Shown here: in pieces, positions 1 through 6,026 of the stretch | How the letters are laid out: every line of letters starts with the position of its first letter | How positions within the stretch are numbered: the first letter of the stretch is position 1 | Position numbers and translations under genes: made by a program | The notes under the pieces: generated by a model | What the model saw: the letters and a program-made list of their open reading frames with translations, nothing else | Database searches by the model: none | Told to the model about the DNA's origin: nothing | NCBI GenBank assembly: GCA_947167415.1 | Contig: CAMVHY010000042.1 | Span: 1 to 8,670 of the forward strand | Length of the DNA: 8,670 nt | Source of the DNA: an uncultured Clostridia bacterium | GTDB lineage: Bacteria; Bacillota; Clostridia; Lachnospirales; CAMVHY01 | Direction of reading: 5' to 3'

Positions 1-99
1 AAAATCAATTTTTTCTCTAGCAAATTTTTTTTCCAGCTCATCAAAATTTGTTGATTGCTCAATAAATCCACGTGATTCTAAAATTTTAAATGCGTTCAT
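1..99 (-). CDS. tyrS: Tyrosyl-tRNA synthetase, N-terminal 33 residues (runs off the left edge)
   Basis: Only the first 33 codons are present, starting at ATG 99-97. The start region reads MNAFKILESRGFIEQ, which matches the usual bacterial TyrS opening (a short helix, then an [E/S]RGFIEQ-type block, then an acidic helix leading to the catalytic Rossmann fold). The catalytic HIGH and KMSKS motifs lie outside the window. TyrS charges tRNA-Tyr in the cytosol. A Shine-Dalgarno AGGTG lies about 9-13 bases upstream. The gene follows the chromate transporter frame by only 18 bases, so the two are probably co-transcribed. I see no T-box leader directly upstream, which many Firmicute tyrS genes have. 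Identification rests on the N-terminus alone and is fairly secure. Confidence 0.8.
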   Translation of the reverse strand, partial: MNAFKILESRGFIEQSTNFDELEKKFAREKIDF

Positions 100-117
100 A
101 TTTTTTTCACCTAAAAC

Positions 118-684
118 CTAATTTATTTTTTTATTAATTTTATTTTTCATAATGTGCTTATAAATACATGCAATAATACAAGCGGAAATAATTATATACT
201 GCGTCGGAATTTTAAAAAAGATTGAAGCGATAATTCCTAAAACAAAAATAAATTTCTGAAACAAATCTTTTATATTTGATTTATAAATCTGAACAAAAGC
301 CAACAAAACAATCGCGACAGTTACAGATTGTATAGACGAAATAATTTTATTGGCAAGCGAGATTTTCATTATGTCACAAAAAAAATGAGATATCAAAATA
401 ATTATTATCGAAGGTAAAGTTATTACACCAAGACAAGCTGTAATTGCACCTTTAATCCCTGCGATTTTTTTCCCTACTGCACAAGAAATATTTATGGCAA
501 TTACTCCAGGCAATGATTGAGCAAAAGCTATATAATCCGAAATTTCGTCTTCATTAACCCAATTTCGTTTTAAAGAAATTTCTTGTCTAATGATCGGAAG
601 CATAGCATAACCGCTTCCAAAAGTAAATCCACCTATCTTTAAAAATACAAAATAGAGCTCCAAAAGTTTTTTGATAAAAATCAC
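118..684 (-). CDS. Half-size chromate transporter family (CHR) membrane protein
   Basis: This frame of up to 188 codons encodes a hydrophobic protein of the length of one short-chain CHR (ChrA-type) domain. The diagnostic N-terminal block is visible: FLKIGGFTFGSGYAMLPII, then QSLPGVIAIN at about 55-65, then GxKxAGIKGAITACLGVITLPS. The rest holds about four further hydrophobic segments. Short CHR proteins are usually encoded as adjacent pairs that assemble together; no second half is present on either side here (tyrS follows by 18 bases, the diverged YqzL copy precedes). The start is uncertain. The GTG at 684-682 lies inside the Shine-Dalgarno AAGAGGTGA (689-681) and has none of its own, while the ideally spaced codon is ATC at 675-673 (5 bases after the SD), where ATG would be expected. 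TTG at 663-661 is another option. Actual substrate is unknown; chromate or sulfate is only the family's textbook assignment. Confidence 0.8.
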   Translation of the reverse strand: MIFIKKLLELYFVFLKIGGFTFGSGYAMLPIIRQEISLKRNWVNEDEISDYIAFAQSLPGVIAINISCAVGKKIAGIKGAITACLGVITLPSIIIILISHFFCDIMKISLANKIISSIQSVTVAIVLLAFVQIYKSNIKDLFQKFIFVLGIIASIFFKIPTQYIIISACIIACIYKHIMKNKINKKIN

Positions 685-711
685 CTCTTAGATTTTTTTT
701 GGATGAATATT

Positions 712-740
712 ATTTTACTCTGAAACAGATAAAAACACAA
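712..740 (-). promoter_or_regulatory. Candidate promoter for the chromate transporter-tyrS pair
   Basis: On the minus strand TTGTGT (740-735, 3/6 to consensus) and TAAAAT (717-712, 5/6) are separated by exactly 17 bases. Transcription would begin about 15-20 bases before the Shine-Dalgarno of the transporter. In DNA this AT-rich such matches arise by chance, so this is weak support. Confidence 0.3.
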
Positions 741-754
741 CGCAGTTTATTTCC

Positions 755-877
755 CTACTGGATTGTAAAGTGATTTTTTTCGTCATGTTTATTTTTATTT
801 TTTTGTTTTTCATACTTCAAGTAATTTAAAACACTTCCCATAATCCAAAATTTTGTCCACAAATTTTTTTTATTCAT
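755..877 (-). CDS. Diverged second copy of the YqzL-like small protein (40 aa)
   Basis: A 40-codon frame starts at ATG 877-875 behind a strong Shine-Dalgarno (GGGGAGGGG, 892-884; 6 bases away) and ends at TAG 757-755. The protein starts MNKKNLWTKFWIMGSVLNYL and is clearly paralogous to the 35-residue protein at 3231-3338: 24 of 35 positions are identical, while the DNA is about 87% identical. Most base changes alter the amino acid (e.g. D5N, A8T, T13M, D18N, E21K), many are G-to-A or C-to-T type, the family's TG pair has become MG, and the stop codon was lost, adding five residues. This suggests relaxed constraint and an early pseudogene, or less likely a new function. It sits 95 bases after a broken era 3' end, the same arrangement as the intact pair (96 bases). 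Confidence 0.55.
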   Translation of the reverse strand: MNKKNLWTKFWIMGSVLNYLKYEKQKNKNKHDEKNHFTIQ

Positions 878-972
878 ATCATGCCCCTCCCCGTTTTCAT
901 ATAAAAAATATTTTATTTACATTAATATTTTCGACTAAGCGACAAAATTTATGGGAAAAATTTTACATATCA

Positions 973-1074
973 TCAATTTTTTTTATCGTTATATCCAAAT
1001 TATTTCAAATGAAAATCATGTTCACAGCAATAAAAATTTTATTTTAATTATCCCACAAAATCTAAAATTAACGC
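973..1074 (-). pseudogene. Decayed fragment of the era 3' end
   Basis: Read on the minus strand, this stretch aligns with the last ~100 bases of the real era gene (3435-3532). The final codons read D F H L K stop F G Y N D K K N stop against D F Y L K Q F G Y D D K K N stop in era, so a CAA codon has become TAA, and the same TGA ends both. Further upstream the match is degraded by substitutions and small indels but still recognisable up to about 1074 (for example a shared CCCA core followed by an AAATCTAAAATTAA-like run). Beyond that I cannot follow the similarity with confidence. It has no start, no GTPase domain and cannot make a product. Confidence 0.65.
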
Positions 1075-1235
1075 ATATATTTATAACTTTTTTTCATGTC
1101 AAAAGGAAAATGCAAAAATATTATTTTTCCAACTCTAAAACAAAAAACTATGATATAAAAACAATTTTTACGATATAATATAAGATGATAAAAAAATAAA
1201 AAGCTCGAAAGATATTGAAACTTAAAGTTTAAAAT
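1075..1235. other. Noncoding AT-rich gap
   Basis: Between the end of recognisable era similarity and the terminator of the 539-residue gene I see no gene on either strand. The very AT-rich sequence may hold further decayed era sequence, but the alignment becomes arbitrary here. Confidence 0.4.
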
Positions 1236-1266
1236 AAAAAAAACGAGCTAATTATTTCAGCTCGTT
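1236..1266 (-). terminator. Intrinsic terminator of the 539-residue gene
   Basis: On the minus strand a perfect 8-bp stem AACGAGCT / AGCTCGTT (1266-1259 with 1249-1242) closes a 9-base loop and is followed by a run of eight Ts (1243-1236). It lies about 70 bases after the gene's stop codon. It makes this gene a self-contained unit, separated from the downstream small gene copy. Confidence 0.85.
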
Positions 1267-1337
1267 GTTCTGTTTTTTATCTATTCGTATATTCATATTT
1301 TGTTTGTATTTATTTCATGTAGAATTTGGTTTTTATT

Positions 1338-2957
1338 CTAGAGCATTTTATTTACCGATTTGTATAGCTTAGGCAACTGATTTAAATTTATAATTTTGGT
1401 TCTAAAACTTTGAAACTCGTAGTAATTTTGAGTAGAAATTTTACTTTCATTTGTGGGATCTAGGATTGAATATTTGCTCTTTAAATAATTATTGTACTCT
1501 TGTTTAGACGGTGTTTCGTAAATATAAAAATCTTTAATAGTTTCTTTAAGAGCGTATATTAAAATTGCCGGACCCCAAATCCATATAAATATGGAGCTGA
1601 ACCAAAACATCACAATTTTAAGCCAAAAAATATGATATGCAAAAGCAAGCCAAAAAAGCGCTACAAATCCTATCGGAGATAAGGCAATACCTAAAATCAA
1701 CGCCAAAAACCACAAAGTAATCAAACCAGCTAAACGCTTATAAGTACAAAATTTTAAGTGAGACATACGATGACCTTTATGCAAGTATTCATTTTTATAA
1801 TCAGGAAAACCATAAAAACGATAAGGATGAGGAATATTAAGAAAATCATCATGAATTTCAACACTTTCACAATATTCGACAAACCTTTCTTTATCGTTGT
1901 CAAAAATTCTCATAAGAGCTTTCTGGTAAATCGCAGCCATCTCTTCTGGAAAAGAACAATATTTCAAATTATCCTCAAGCATTTGAGTGCATTCTGCAAG
2001 ATCATTCAAGCCATCAAACAAAATATGTAACCAACCATTATATTTCATTGTATCATTATATTTTTTTCGGTATGCAAGCATTATGTATCTTACCCAATCG
2101 ACTATATATCCGCAATCATGATGATACTTCAGATCAAAATTAATTTTAAGCCTAGCTCTCACTCTACCATCATATCCTAAATATTCACAAATAACTGTAA
2201 TACGCTTTTCATCAACCATTTCATCTGACAACTTACTTAACACTTTAGAAACCACATCAAAATAGACAGCAGATCGAAAGTTTTGTTCCATATGACATAA
2301 ATTAGTATTCCAATCATCAAACAATTTTTCTATTTTGGCTTCTTCTCCATTGCAATCTAAAATCATGTTAAGATAATCAACTAATTTTTGATGCAAGTGT
2401 GTACCATTTCGATCAGATTTTTTCTCAAGGATAGTTGAAATCAGCGCTTGTAAAGTTTTATCTGCATCAGGATTTTCTACTTTAGTTAAATCATCTTTAT
2501 TTAATTGTGAAAAATCTTTTTCTTCAAGCGAGCAAACACCACTAAGAATTTTTGGTATGGCATACATGAATAACAAGCCCTTAAGTCCATCGTTATTATC
2601 ATTATCATGTTCGATATTTTTTTTTAGCTTATTAAGCAAATCTTTGTTCAAATCTTTAAAACTATTTCCAAAAATTTCTTTACATATTTGGTAAATAATT
2701 TTGGTGTTCTGCTCAACAAAAAACGCATAACGAAAGTCATTATAATAACGATATTGCTGTCTTGTAAAATAACTTTCTAAAGCATCTTTGGTTAACATTT
2801 TATTATACTTAGCACACTTAATGGCTCGCTTTGGTTGCAAATAACCAAACAAATGTTGTCGCACATATTTAGATTTAATATGCATTAAATTTGTCTTATT
2901 ATCTTGTTTTTCTTTTGTGTTTAGCTTACCATTTTCGATCTTATTGTTTTCTTTCAT
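1338..2957 (-). CDS. Unrecognised 539-residue membrane-anchored protein with F-box-like N-terminus
   Basis: The start ATG 2957-2955 is supported by Shine-Dalgarno GGAGGT (2972-2967), 9 bases away. I do not recognise a known bacterial family. Visible layout: a charged, low-complexity first ~24 residues without a signal peptide; a short block IKSKYVRQHLFGYL...KYNKML at about 27-55; a long, mostly helical, highly charged soluble region to about 405; a hydrophobic stretch at about 408-468 with room for two or three membrane helices, split by short SP and WLK breaks; and a polar tail of about 70 residues. The 27-55 block resembles, from memory, F-box-like openings of protist proteins ((I)KSKYI..IF.YL....L..IKYNK.L); this is inference, not a domain hit. 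The gene has its own promoter candidate and terminator and lies between two copies of an era-yqzL segment. Sampled lines are about 32-33% G+C against about 22-25% in neighbours, consistent with acquisition. Confidence 0.75.
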   Translation of the reverse strand: MKENNKIENGKLNTKEKQDNKTNLMHIKSKYVRQHLFGYLQPKRAIKCAKYNKMLTKDALESYFTRQQYRYYNDFRYAFFVEQNTKIIYQICKEIFGNSFKDLNKDLLNKLKKNIEHDNDNNDGLKGLLFMYAIPKILSGVCSLEEKDFSQLNKDDLTKVENPDADKTLQALISTILEKKSDRNGTHLHQKLVDYLNMILDCNGEEAKIEKLFDDWNTNLCHMEQNFRSAVYFDVVSKVLSKLSDEMVDEKRITVICEYLGYDGRVRARLKINFDLKYHHDCGYIVDWVRYIMLAYRKKYNDTMKYNGWLHILFDGLNDLAECTQMLEDNLKYCSFPEEMAAIYQKALMRIFDNDKERFVEYCESVEIHDDFLNIPHPYRFYGFPDYKNEYLHKGHRMSHLKFCTYKRLAGLITLWFLALILGIALSPIGFVALFWLAFAYHIFWLKIVMFWFSSIFIWIWGPAILIYALKETIKDFYIYETPSKQEYNNYLKSKYSILDPTNESKISTQNYYEFQSFRTKIINLNQLPKLYKSVNKML

Positions 2958-3020
2958 TTAAATAATACCTCCACGAAATCAAATAATAATTCATTTGTCA
3001 GCATTTTAGTCAACATACTG

Positions 3021-3049
3021 GTTTTAAAATAAATATTTTTAGATGTCAA
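3021..3049 (-). promoter_or_regulatory. Candidate promoter of the 539-residue gene
   Basis: On the minus strand a perfect TTGACA (3049-3044) is followed after 17 bases by TAAAAC (3026-3021, 4/6). The start codon is about 60 bases downstream. A second possible pair nearer the gene (TTGACT at 3013-3008 with TATTAT at 2988-2983) has an overlong 19-base spacer. Confidence 0.4.
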
Positions 3050-3166
3050 GGTGCAACTAAAATATTTTTATGAATCCAAATCGTTTTTTAAATATATATT
3101 TTGATTTTCTGATTTTGATTGTTTTTAGTACTTAATTATTTTTTTTGACAAGTAAAATTTAAAACC

Positions 3167-3203
3167 AAAAAAACGGCAGTTTATAATTTCAACCGCCGTT
3201 TTT
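3167..3203 (-). terminator. Terminator after the YqzL-like gene (possibly bidirectional)
   Basis: On the minus strand AAAACGGCGGTT (3202-3191) pairs with AACTGCCGTTTT (3181-3170) across a 9-base loop: 12 base pairs with one G-T, then a T run (3173-3167). The opposite strand also ends in Ts (3199-3203), so it could act both ways, although no plus-strand gene precedes it. It closes the era-YqzL unit. Confidence 0.85.
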
Positions 3204-3230
3204 ATATTTAAACTTTTTTTTATTTATAAA

Positions 3231-3338
3231 TTAATTTTTTTCATTATGATCATCTTTATTTTTTTCTTTTTTATATTCCAAGTAATCTAAAACACTTCCC
3301 GTAGTCCAAAATTTTGCCCACAAATCTTTTTTATTCAT
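3231..3338 (-). CDS. yqzL: YqzL-like small protein (35 aa) downstream of era
   Basis: A 35-codon frame starts at ATG 3338-3336 with an excellent Shine-Dalgarno (GAGGAGGA, 3353-3346, 7 bases away) and ends at TAA 3233-3231, just before a strong terminator. The protein starts MNKKDLWAKFWTTGSVLDYL and ends in a lysine/aspartate-rich tail. The W..FW.TG....YL.YK pattern and the position directly behind era agree with the YqzL family, which in Bacillus is a ~47-residue protein of unknown function encoded near era and recO. Here recO does not follow. The 96-base gap to era contains a small hairpin, with no terminator visible, so co-transcription with era is likely. A diverged duplicate lies at 755-877. 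Existence of the gene is well supported by the SD, terminator and conserved duplicate; the family name is from motif and context only. Confidence 0.7.
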   Translation of the reverse strand: MNKKDLWAKFWTTGSVLDYLEYKKEKNKDDHNEKN

Positions 3339-3384
3339 ATCTAAATCCTCCTCATTTTCATACTAAAAAAATATTTTATTTACA

Positions 3385-3401
3385 CTAATATTTTCGATTA
3401 G
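3385..3401 (-). other. Small conserved hairpin between era and the YqzL-like gene
   Basis: CTAAT (3385-3389) and ATTAG (3397-3401) flank an ATTTTCG spacer. In the duplicate (922-938) the arms are TTAAT and ACTAA with the identical spacer. The outer pair changes on both sides (C-G against T-A) and a second changes A-T to G-T, so pairing is kept. Function unknown; five base pairs is short. Confidence 0.35.
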
Positions 3402-3434
3402 GCGACAAAATATACGGGAAAAATTTTACAATCA

Positions 3435-4346
3435 TCAATTTTTTTTATCGTCATATCCAAATTGTTTTAAATAAAAATCATTGTTTCGCCAATTTTTTTT
3501 TACTTTAACCCAAAGTTTTAAATTTAATTTGCTTCCTAATAAATTTTCTGATTCTACTCTTGCTTGCGTACCAATTTTCTTTAACATATTTCCATCACGT
3601 CCGATGATTATTTTTTTATGTGATTCCTTTTCACAAAAAATACTCGCTTCTATATCAATCAAATCTTTTTTATCTCGTTTTTTAAAAAAATTAATTTCAA
3701 CAGCACAACCGTGAGGAATTTCATCCTTTAAAAAAAATAATATTTTCTCGCGTATAATCTCACAAATTATATTTCGCTCAGGCATGTCAGTTAAAAAATC
3801 GTCATCAAAATATTTGGGACCGGGCTTTAAATTTTTTTTGATTGTATTTAATAACTCATCCAAATTTTCTCCTGTTAAAGCTGAGACAGAAATTATATTT
3901 TTAAAACCATATTGCTCATAAAAATTTTTTATGTCCAAAACTTTTTGCTCTTTATTTTGCAAAGTATCAATCTTATTTATAACTAAAATTATTGGCGTCG
4001 AAACTTTTTTTAATTTACCAATTATGTTTTGATTTATATCCGAAATTTTTTCACACGGCTCAACTAAAAATAATATTAAATCTATTTCTTTTAAACTTTG
4101 GTCAACTGTTTTTAACATAAACTTGCTTAATTTAGATTTTGGTTTGTGTACACCAGGCGTATCCAAAAAAATAATTTGACTTTCATCATCAGTTAAAACC
4201 GTTAGAATTTTATTTCTTGTTGTTTGTGGTTTATTTGACACAATCGAAATTTTTTCTCCAATTAATTTATTCATTAATGTTGATTTGCCGACATTTGTTT
4301 TTCCAACGATACTTACAAATCCAGAATAAAAATTTTTCTCTCCCAA
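3435..4346 (-). CDS. era: GTPase Era, 16S rRNA-binding ribosome maturation factor
   Basis: The 303-residue length and all motifs fit Era, which binds GTP and the 3' end of 16S rRNA during 30S assembly. GTPase motifs in order: G1 GKTNVGKST (15-23; the common P is T17), G2 TTRN (42-45) in the QTTRN switch I, G3 DTPG (62-65) followed by VHKPKSKL typical of Era, G4 NKID (124-127), G5 SAL (155-157). The C-terminal KH domain (about 200-285) shows IIIGRDGNMLKKIG with the GxxG loop at 249-252. The start is TTG 4346-4344, with AAAGGAG ending 12 bases upstream; an in-frame ATT at 4349-4347 would sit at a better distance (9 bases), so the exact start is not settled. The gene leads into the YqzL-like gene. 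A degraded copy of its last ~100 bases lies at 973-1074. Confidence 0.95.
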   Translation of the reverse strand: MGEKNFYSGFVSIVGKTNVGKSTLMNKLIGEKISIVSNKPQTTRNKILTVLTDDESQIIFLDTPGVHKPKSKLSKFMLKTVDQSLKEIDLILFLVEPCEKISDINQNIIGKLKKVSTPIILVINKIDTLQNKEQKVLDIKNFYEQYGFKNIISVSALTGENLDELLNTIKKNLKPGPKYFDDDFLTDMPERNIICEIIREKILFFLKDEIPHGCAVEINFFKKRDKKDLIDIEASIFCEKESHKKIIIGRDGNMLKKIGTQARVESENLLGSKLNLKLWVKVKKNWRNNDFYLKQFGYDDKKN

Positions 4347-4389
4347 AATAAAATTTTTCTCCTTTTAATTTTTTTTCTATTGCGATTCG

Positions 4390-4418
4390 ATGATATCATT
4401 TAAAAAATTATTTGACGA
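4390..4418 (-). promoter_or_regulatory. Candidate extended -10 promoter for era
   Basis: On the minus strand TGA precedes TATCAT (4395-4390, 5/6), an extended -10 pattern, with TCGTCA (4418-4413, 4/6) 17 bases upstream. An AT-rich inverted repeat abuts it (4419-4454). The start codon is about 45 bases downstream. Confidence 0.35.
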
Positions 4419-4454
4419 CGATAAAAATATTTTTGTTGGTAATATTTTTTATCG
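4419..4454. repeat. 13-bp inverted repeat upstream of era promoter
   Basis: CGATAAAAATATT (4419-4431) and AATATTTTTTATCG (4441-4454) are inverted repeats with one extra T in the right arm and a 9-base spacer. It starts directly next to the candidate -35 of era. It could be an operator or merely chance in AT-rich DNA. Confidence 0.35.
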
Positions 4455-4830
4455 ATGTGGAAAAAAATAATTAATAATTAAATTGTGCCGCATCATAAAA
4501 ATTTTTTTTGTGTAGATAATATATTTTGAGGAAGCAAATATTTGATGACAAAAAATATATTTAATCTCTAAATTTTATGTATTTGGGCAAAACGAAATTA
4601 AAATTCAAATTAGAAATAACATTTGGATGTTAATCAATTTTTTTTAGACGATTGTGAAATAAAAATTTTTGACGTTAGAGTTTATTTTTTATTACTTGGT
4701 CTTTTATTTTTCTCATGTTAATTATTTTCCTGTCGTTTAATAAAATTACTTACAGCAAAAGAGATTTGTTGCCGAAAAAACAGTTGAATTTTATTTGTCA
4801 ATGTTATTAGATAAACTTTGTAACACAATT

Positions 4831-4858
4831 TTTATACAAAAAACGACTCAAATATTAT
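4831..4858 (+). promoter_or_regulatory. Weak candidate promoter for the rpsA cluster
   Basis: TTTATA (4831-4836, 4/6) and TATTAT (4853-4858, 5/6) with a 16-base spacer, about 80 bases before the start codon. Other partial matches exist nearby (TTGACG at about 4858), so the choice is uncertain. Confidence 0.22.
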
Positions 4859-4941
4859 TGACGTAAATTTATTTTTTTGATAGCTTTAAAAATAAGGTCG
4901 GTTTTTTACGAATCGACACAAAGTAGGAGGAAATTTTAATA

Positions 4942-6000
4942 ATGAATAAAAGTGTTTATGATATTGAAAAAGAAAAATCTTTTGAGCAGATGCTAAACGA
5001 GTCTTTTACCAGTTTGAAAATTGGACAGGTTGTAAAAGGTGAGGTTGTTTGCGTTAATCAAAAAGAAATAATATTGGACATTGGTTATAAATATGACGGC
5101 ATAATAAAAAAAGAAAATTTTTCGGATTTGCCTGATGATTTACAAACCCAAATTAAATTAGGTGAAAAAGTTCAAGCTGTTATTGTAAGAATAGACGATG
5201 CAGATGGCAAAGTTTTTCTCTCTAAAAAGAAACTCGAGTTGCAAAACGGAATTAAGGGATTAGAACACGCTTTTAAAAATGGGTTAGCTATTAAAGGAAA
5301 AGTTATTGGCTATGTTCAAAGTGGTTTAAACGTAATTTTTGAAGGTGTTAGATTATTTGTTCCTGCTTCACGCATGCCAAATAAAGATAACGATTTAAAA
5401 TCTTATTTAGGGAAAACGATTGAATTTAAAATCATAGAATTTAACCGCGCAAAAAATCGTTATATTGGAAGCCAGCTGGATATAAAAAATATACAAGAAA
5501 TCGAAGTTAATGTGGGTGACAAGGTTGATTGTGTTGTAAAAAAAATAGTTGATTTTGGGTTATTTGTTGATTTTGGAAAAAATAGCGGTTTGCTTCACAC
5601 GTCACAAATGAAAAGCGTTAATCGAGAAAACTTTAAGGACAAATTTAAAATCGGAGATAAATTAAAGTTGTCGATCAAAAGTATTGATAAAAAACGGGGA
5701 AGAATTGCGTTAACAGAATTGACAGAGAAAAGAAATGTTTGGTCTGGAGTGGCTGAAAGATATCCAGATAATAAAATTGTTGAAGGTCGCGTTGTAAGAG
5801 TAAGTGATTTTGGTGCCTTTGTTCAATTAGAAAAAGGTTTAGATGGTTTGTTGCACATATCTCAGATTTGTGAAAATGAACATGTTGAGAAAGTAACTGA
5901 TAAAATAAATATAGGCGACGTTTTAAAATTAAAAGTTTTGTCAAGCGATGAAGAAAATGAAAGAATTGCTTTGTCACTGATTGGTGTTGACCAAAATTAA
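4942..6000 (+). CDS. rpsA: Ribosomal protein S1-like RNA-binding protein, four S1 domains
   Basis: The 352-residue protein consists almost wholly of four S1 (OB-fold) domains at about 26-99, 112-182, 190-262 and 276-348. Domains 3 and 4 are the most canonical, with V.DFGLFVDFG...GLLHTSQ and VSDFGAFVQLEKGLDGLLHISQ; domain 1 has the G.V....EI.LDIGYK.DG form typical of the S1 N-terminus. S1 proteins bind mRNA and, in well-studied species, help bring it to the 30S subunit. Low-GC Gram-positive homologues commonly have about four domains rather than the six of E. coli, so the length is normal. ATG 4942 has a strong AGGAGGA upstream. No terminator is visible in the 26 bases before the next gene, so it probably heads an operon with the amino-acid transporter. 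A general S1-domain RNA-binding role cannot be excluded. Confidence 0.88.
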   Translation: MNKSVYDIEKEKSFEQMLNESFTSLKIGQVVKGEVVCVNQKEIILDIGYKYDGIIKKENFSDLPDDLQTQIKLGEKVQAVIVRIDDADGKVFLSKKKLELQNGIKGLEHAFKNGLAIKGKVIGYVQSGLNVIFEGVRLFVPASRMPNKDNDLKSYLGKTIEFKIIEFNRAKNRYIGSQLDIKNIQEIEVNVGDKVDCVVKKIVDFGLFVDFGKNSGLLHTSQMKSVNRENFKDKFKIGDKLKLSIKSIDKKRGRIALTELTEKRNVWSGVAERYPDNKIVEGRVVRVSDFGAFVQLEKGLDGLLHISQICENEHVEKVTDKINIGDVLKLKVLSSDEENERIALSLIGVDQN

Positions 6001-6026
6001 ATCAAAAATCAAATAAAAGGATTGGG

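Larger units (their letters stand above)
743..1074 (-). repeat. Direct repeat, diverged copy (era tail, hairpin, YqzL-like gene, terminator remnant)
   Basis: This block is collinear with 3175-3532: broken era tail, a 95-base intergenic stretch containing a conserved hairpin (922-938), the second YqzL-like gene, and a remnant of a terminator. The terminator evidence is thin: a shared GCAGTTTAT-TTC core and a residual 4-bp stem at 743-746 / 757-760. The two copies are in the same orientation and flank the 539-residue gene. The era tail to small-gene part is well supported; the terminator remnant is tentative. Confidence 0.65.
3175..3532 (-). repeat. Direct repeat, intact copy (era 3' end, hairpin, YqzL-like gene, terminator)
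   Basis: Partner of the repeat at 743-1074, same orientation. The best-conserved part runs from the era stop codon through the YqzL-like gene (3231-3437), with nearly equal spacing in both copies (96 and 95 bases between era stop and small-gene start). This copy has the intact era frame and the strong terminator, so it is the functional one. Confidence 0.65.
4347..4941. other. 595-base divergent intergenic region
   Basis: This stretch separates the left-going era block from the right-going rpsA block. It holds the era promoter candidate, the inverted repeat at 4419-4454, a second looser AT inverted repeat at about 4520-4565 and, near the right end, a possible rpsA promoter and the strong AGGAGGA of rpsA. 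I find no convincing coding frame, tRNA or known riboswitch on either strand. It may contain decayed coding sequence that I cannot recognise. Confidence 0.5.

Noticed and set aside
99..760. T-box leader for tyrS
   Set aside because: I found no T-box consensus (TGGNACCGCG type) or anti-terminator upstream of tyrS or of the transporter.
853..1178. Two open frames on the plus strand (853-1047 and 951-1178)
   Set aside because: They run antisense through the duplicated YqzL gene and broken era tail, lack a good ribosome binding site and have low-complexity products.
1758..2030. Plus-strand frame inside the 539-residue gene
   Set aside because: Antisense shadow of a gene with a good SD, promoter candidate and terminator.
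4675..4716. 13-codon minus-strand mini-frame (MRKIKDQVIKNKL) after a GGAAAA
   Set aside because: Too short and its start signal too weak to distinguish from chance in AT-rich DNA.
5675..5977. Minus-strand frame inside rpsA
   Set aside because: Antisense to conserved S1 domains; composition is that of a shadow.
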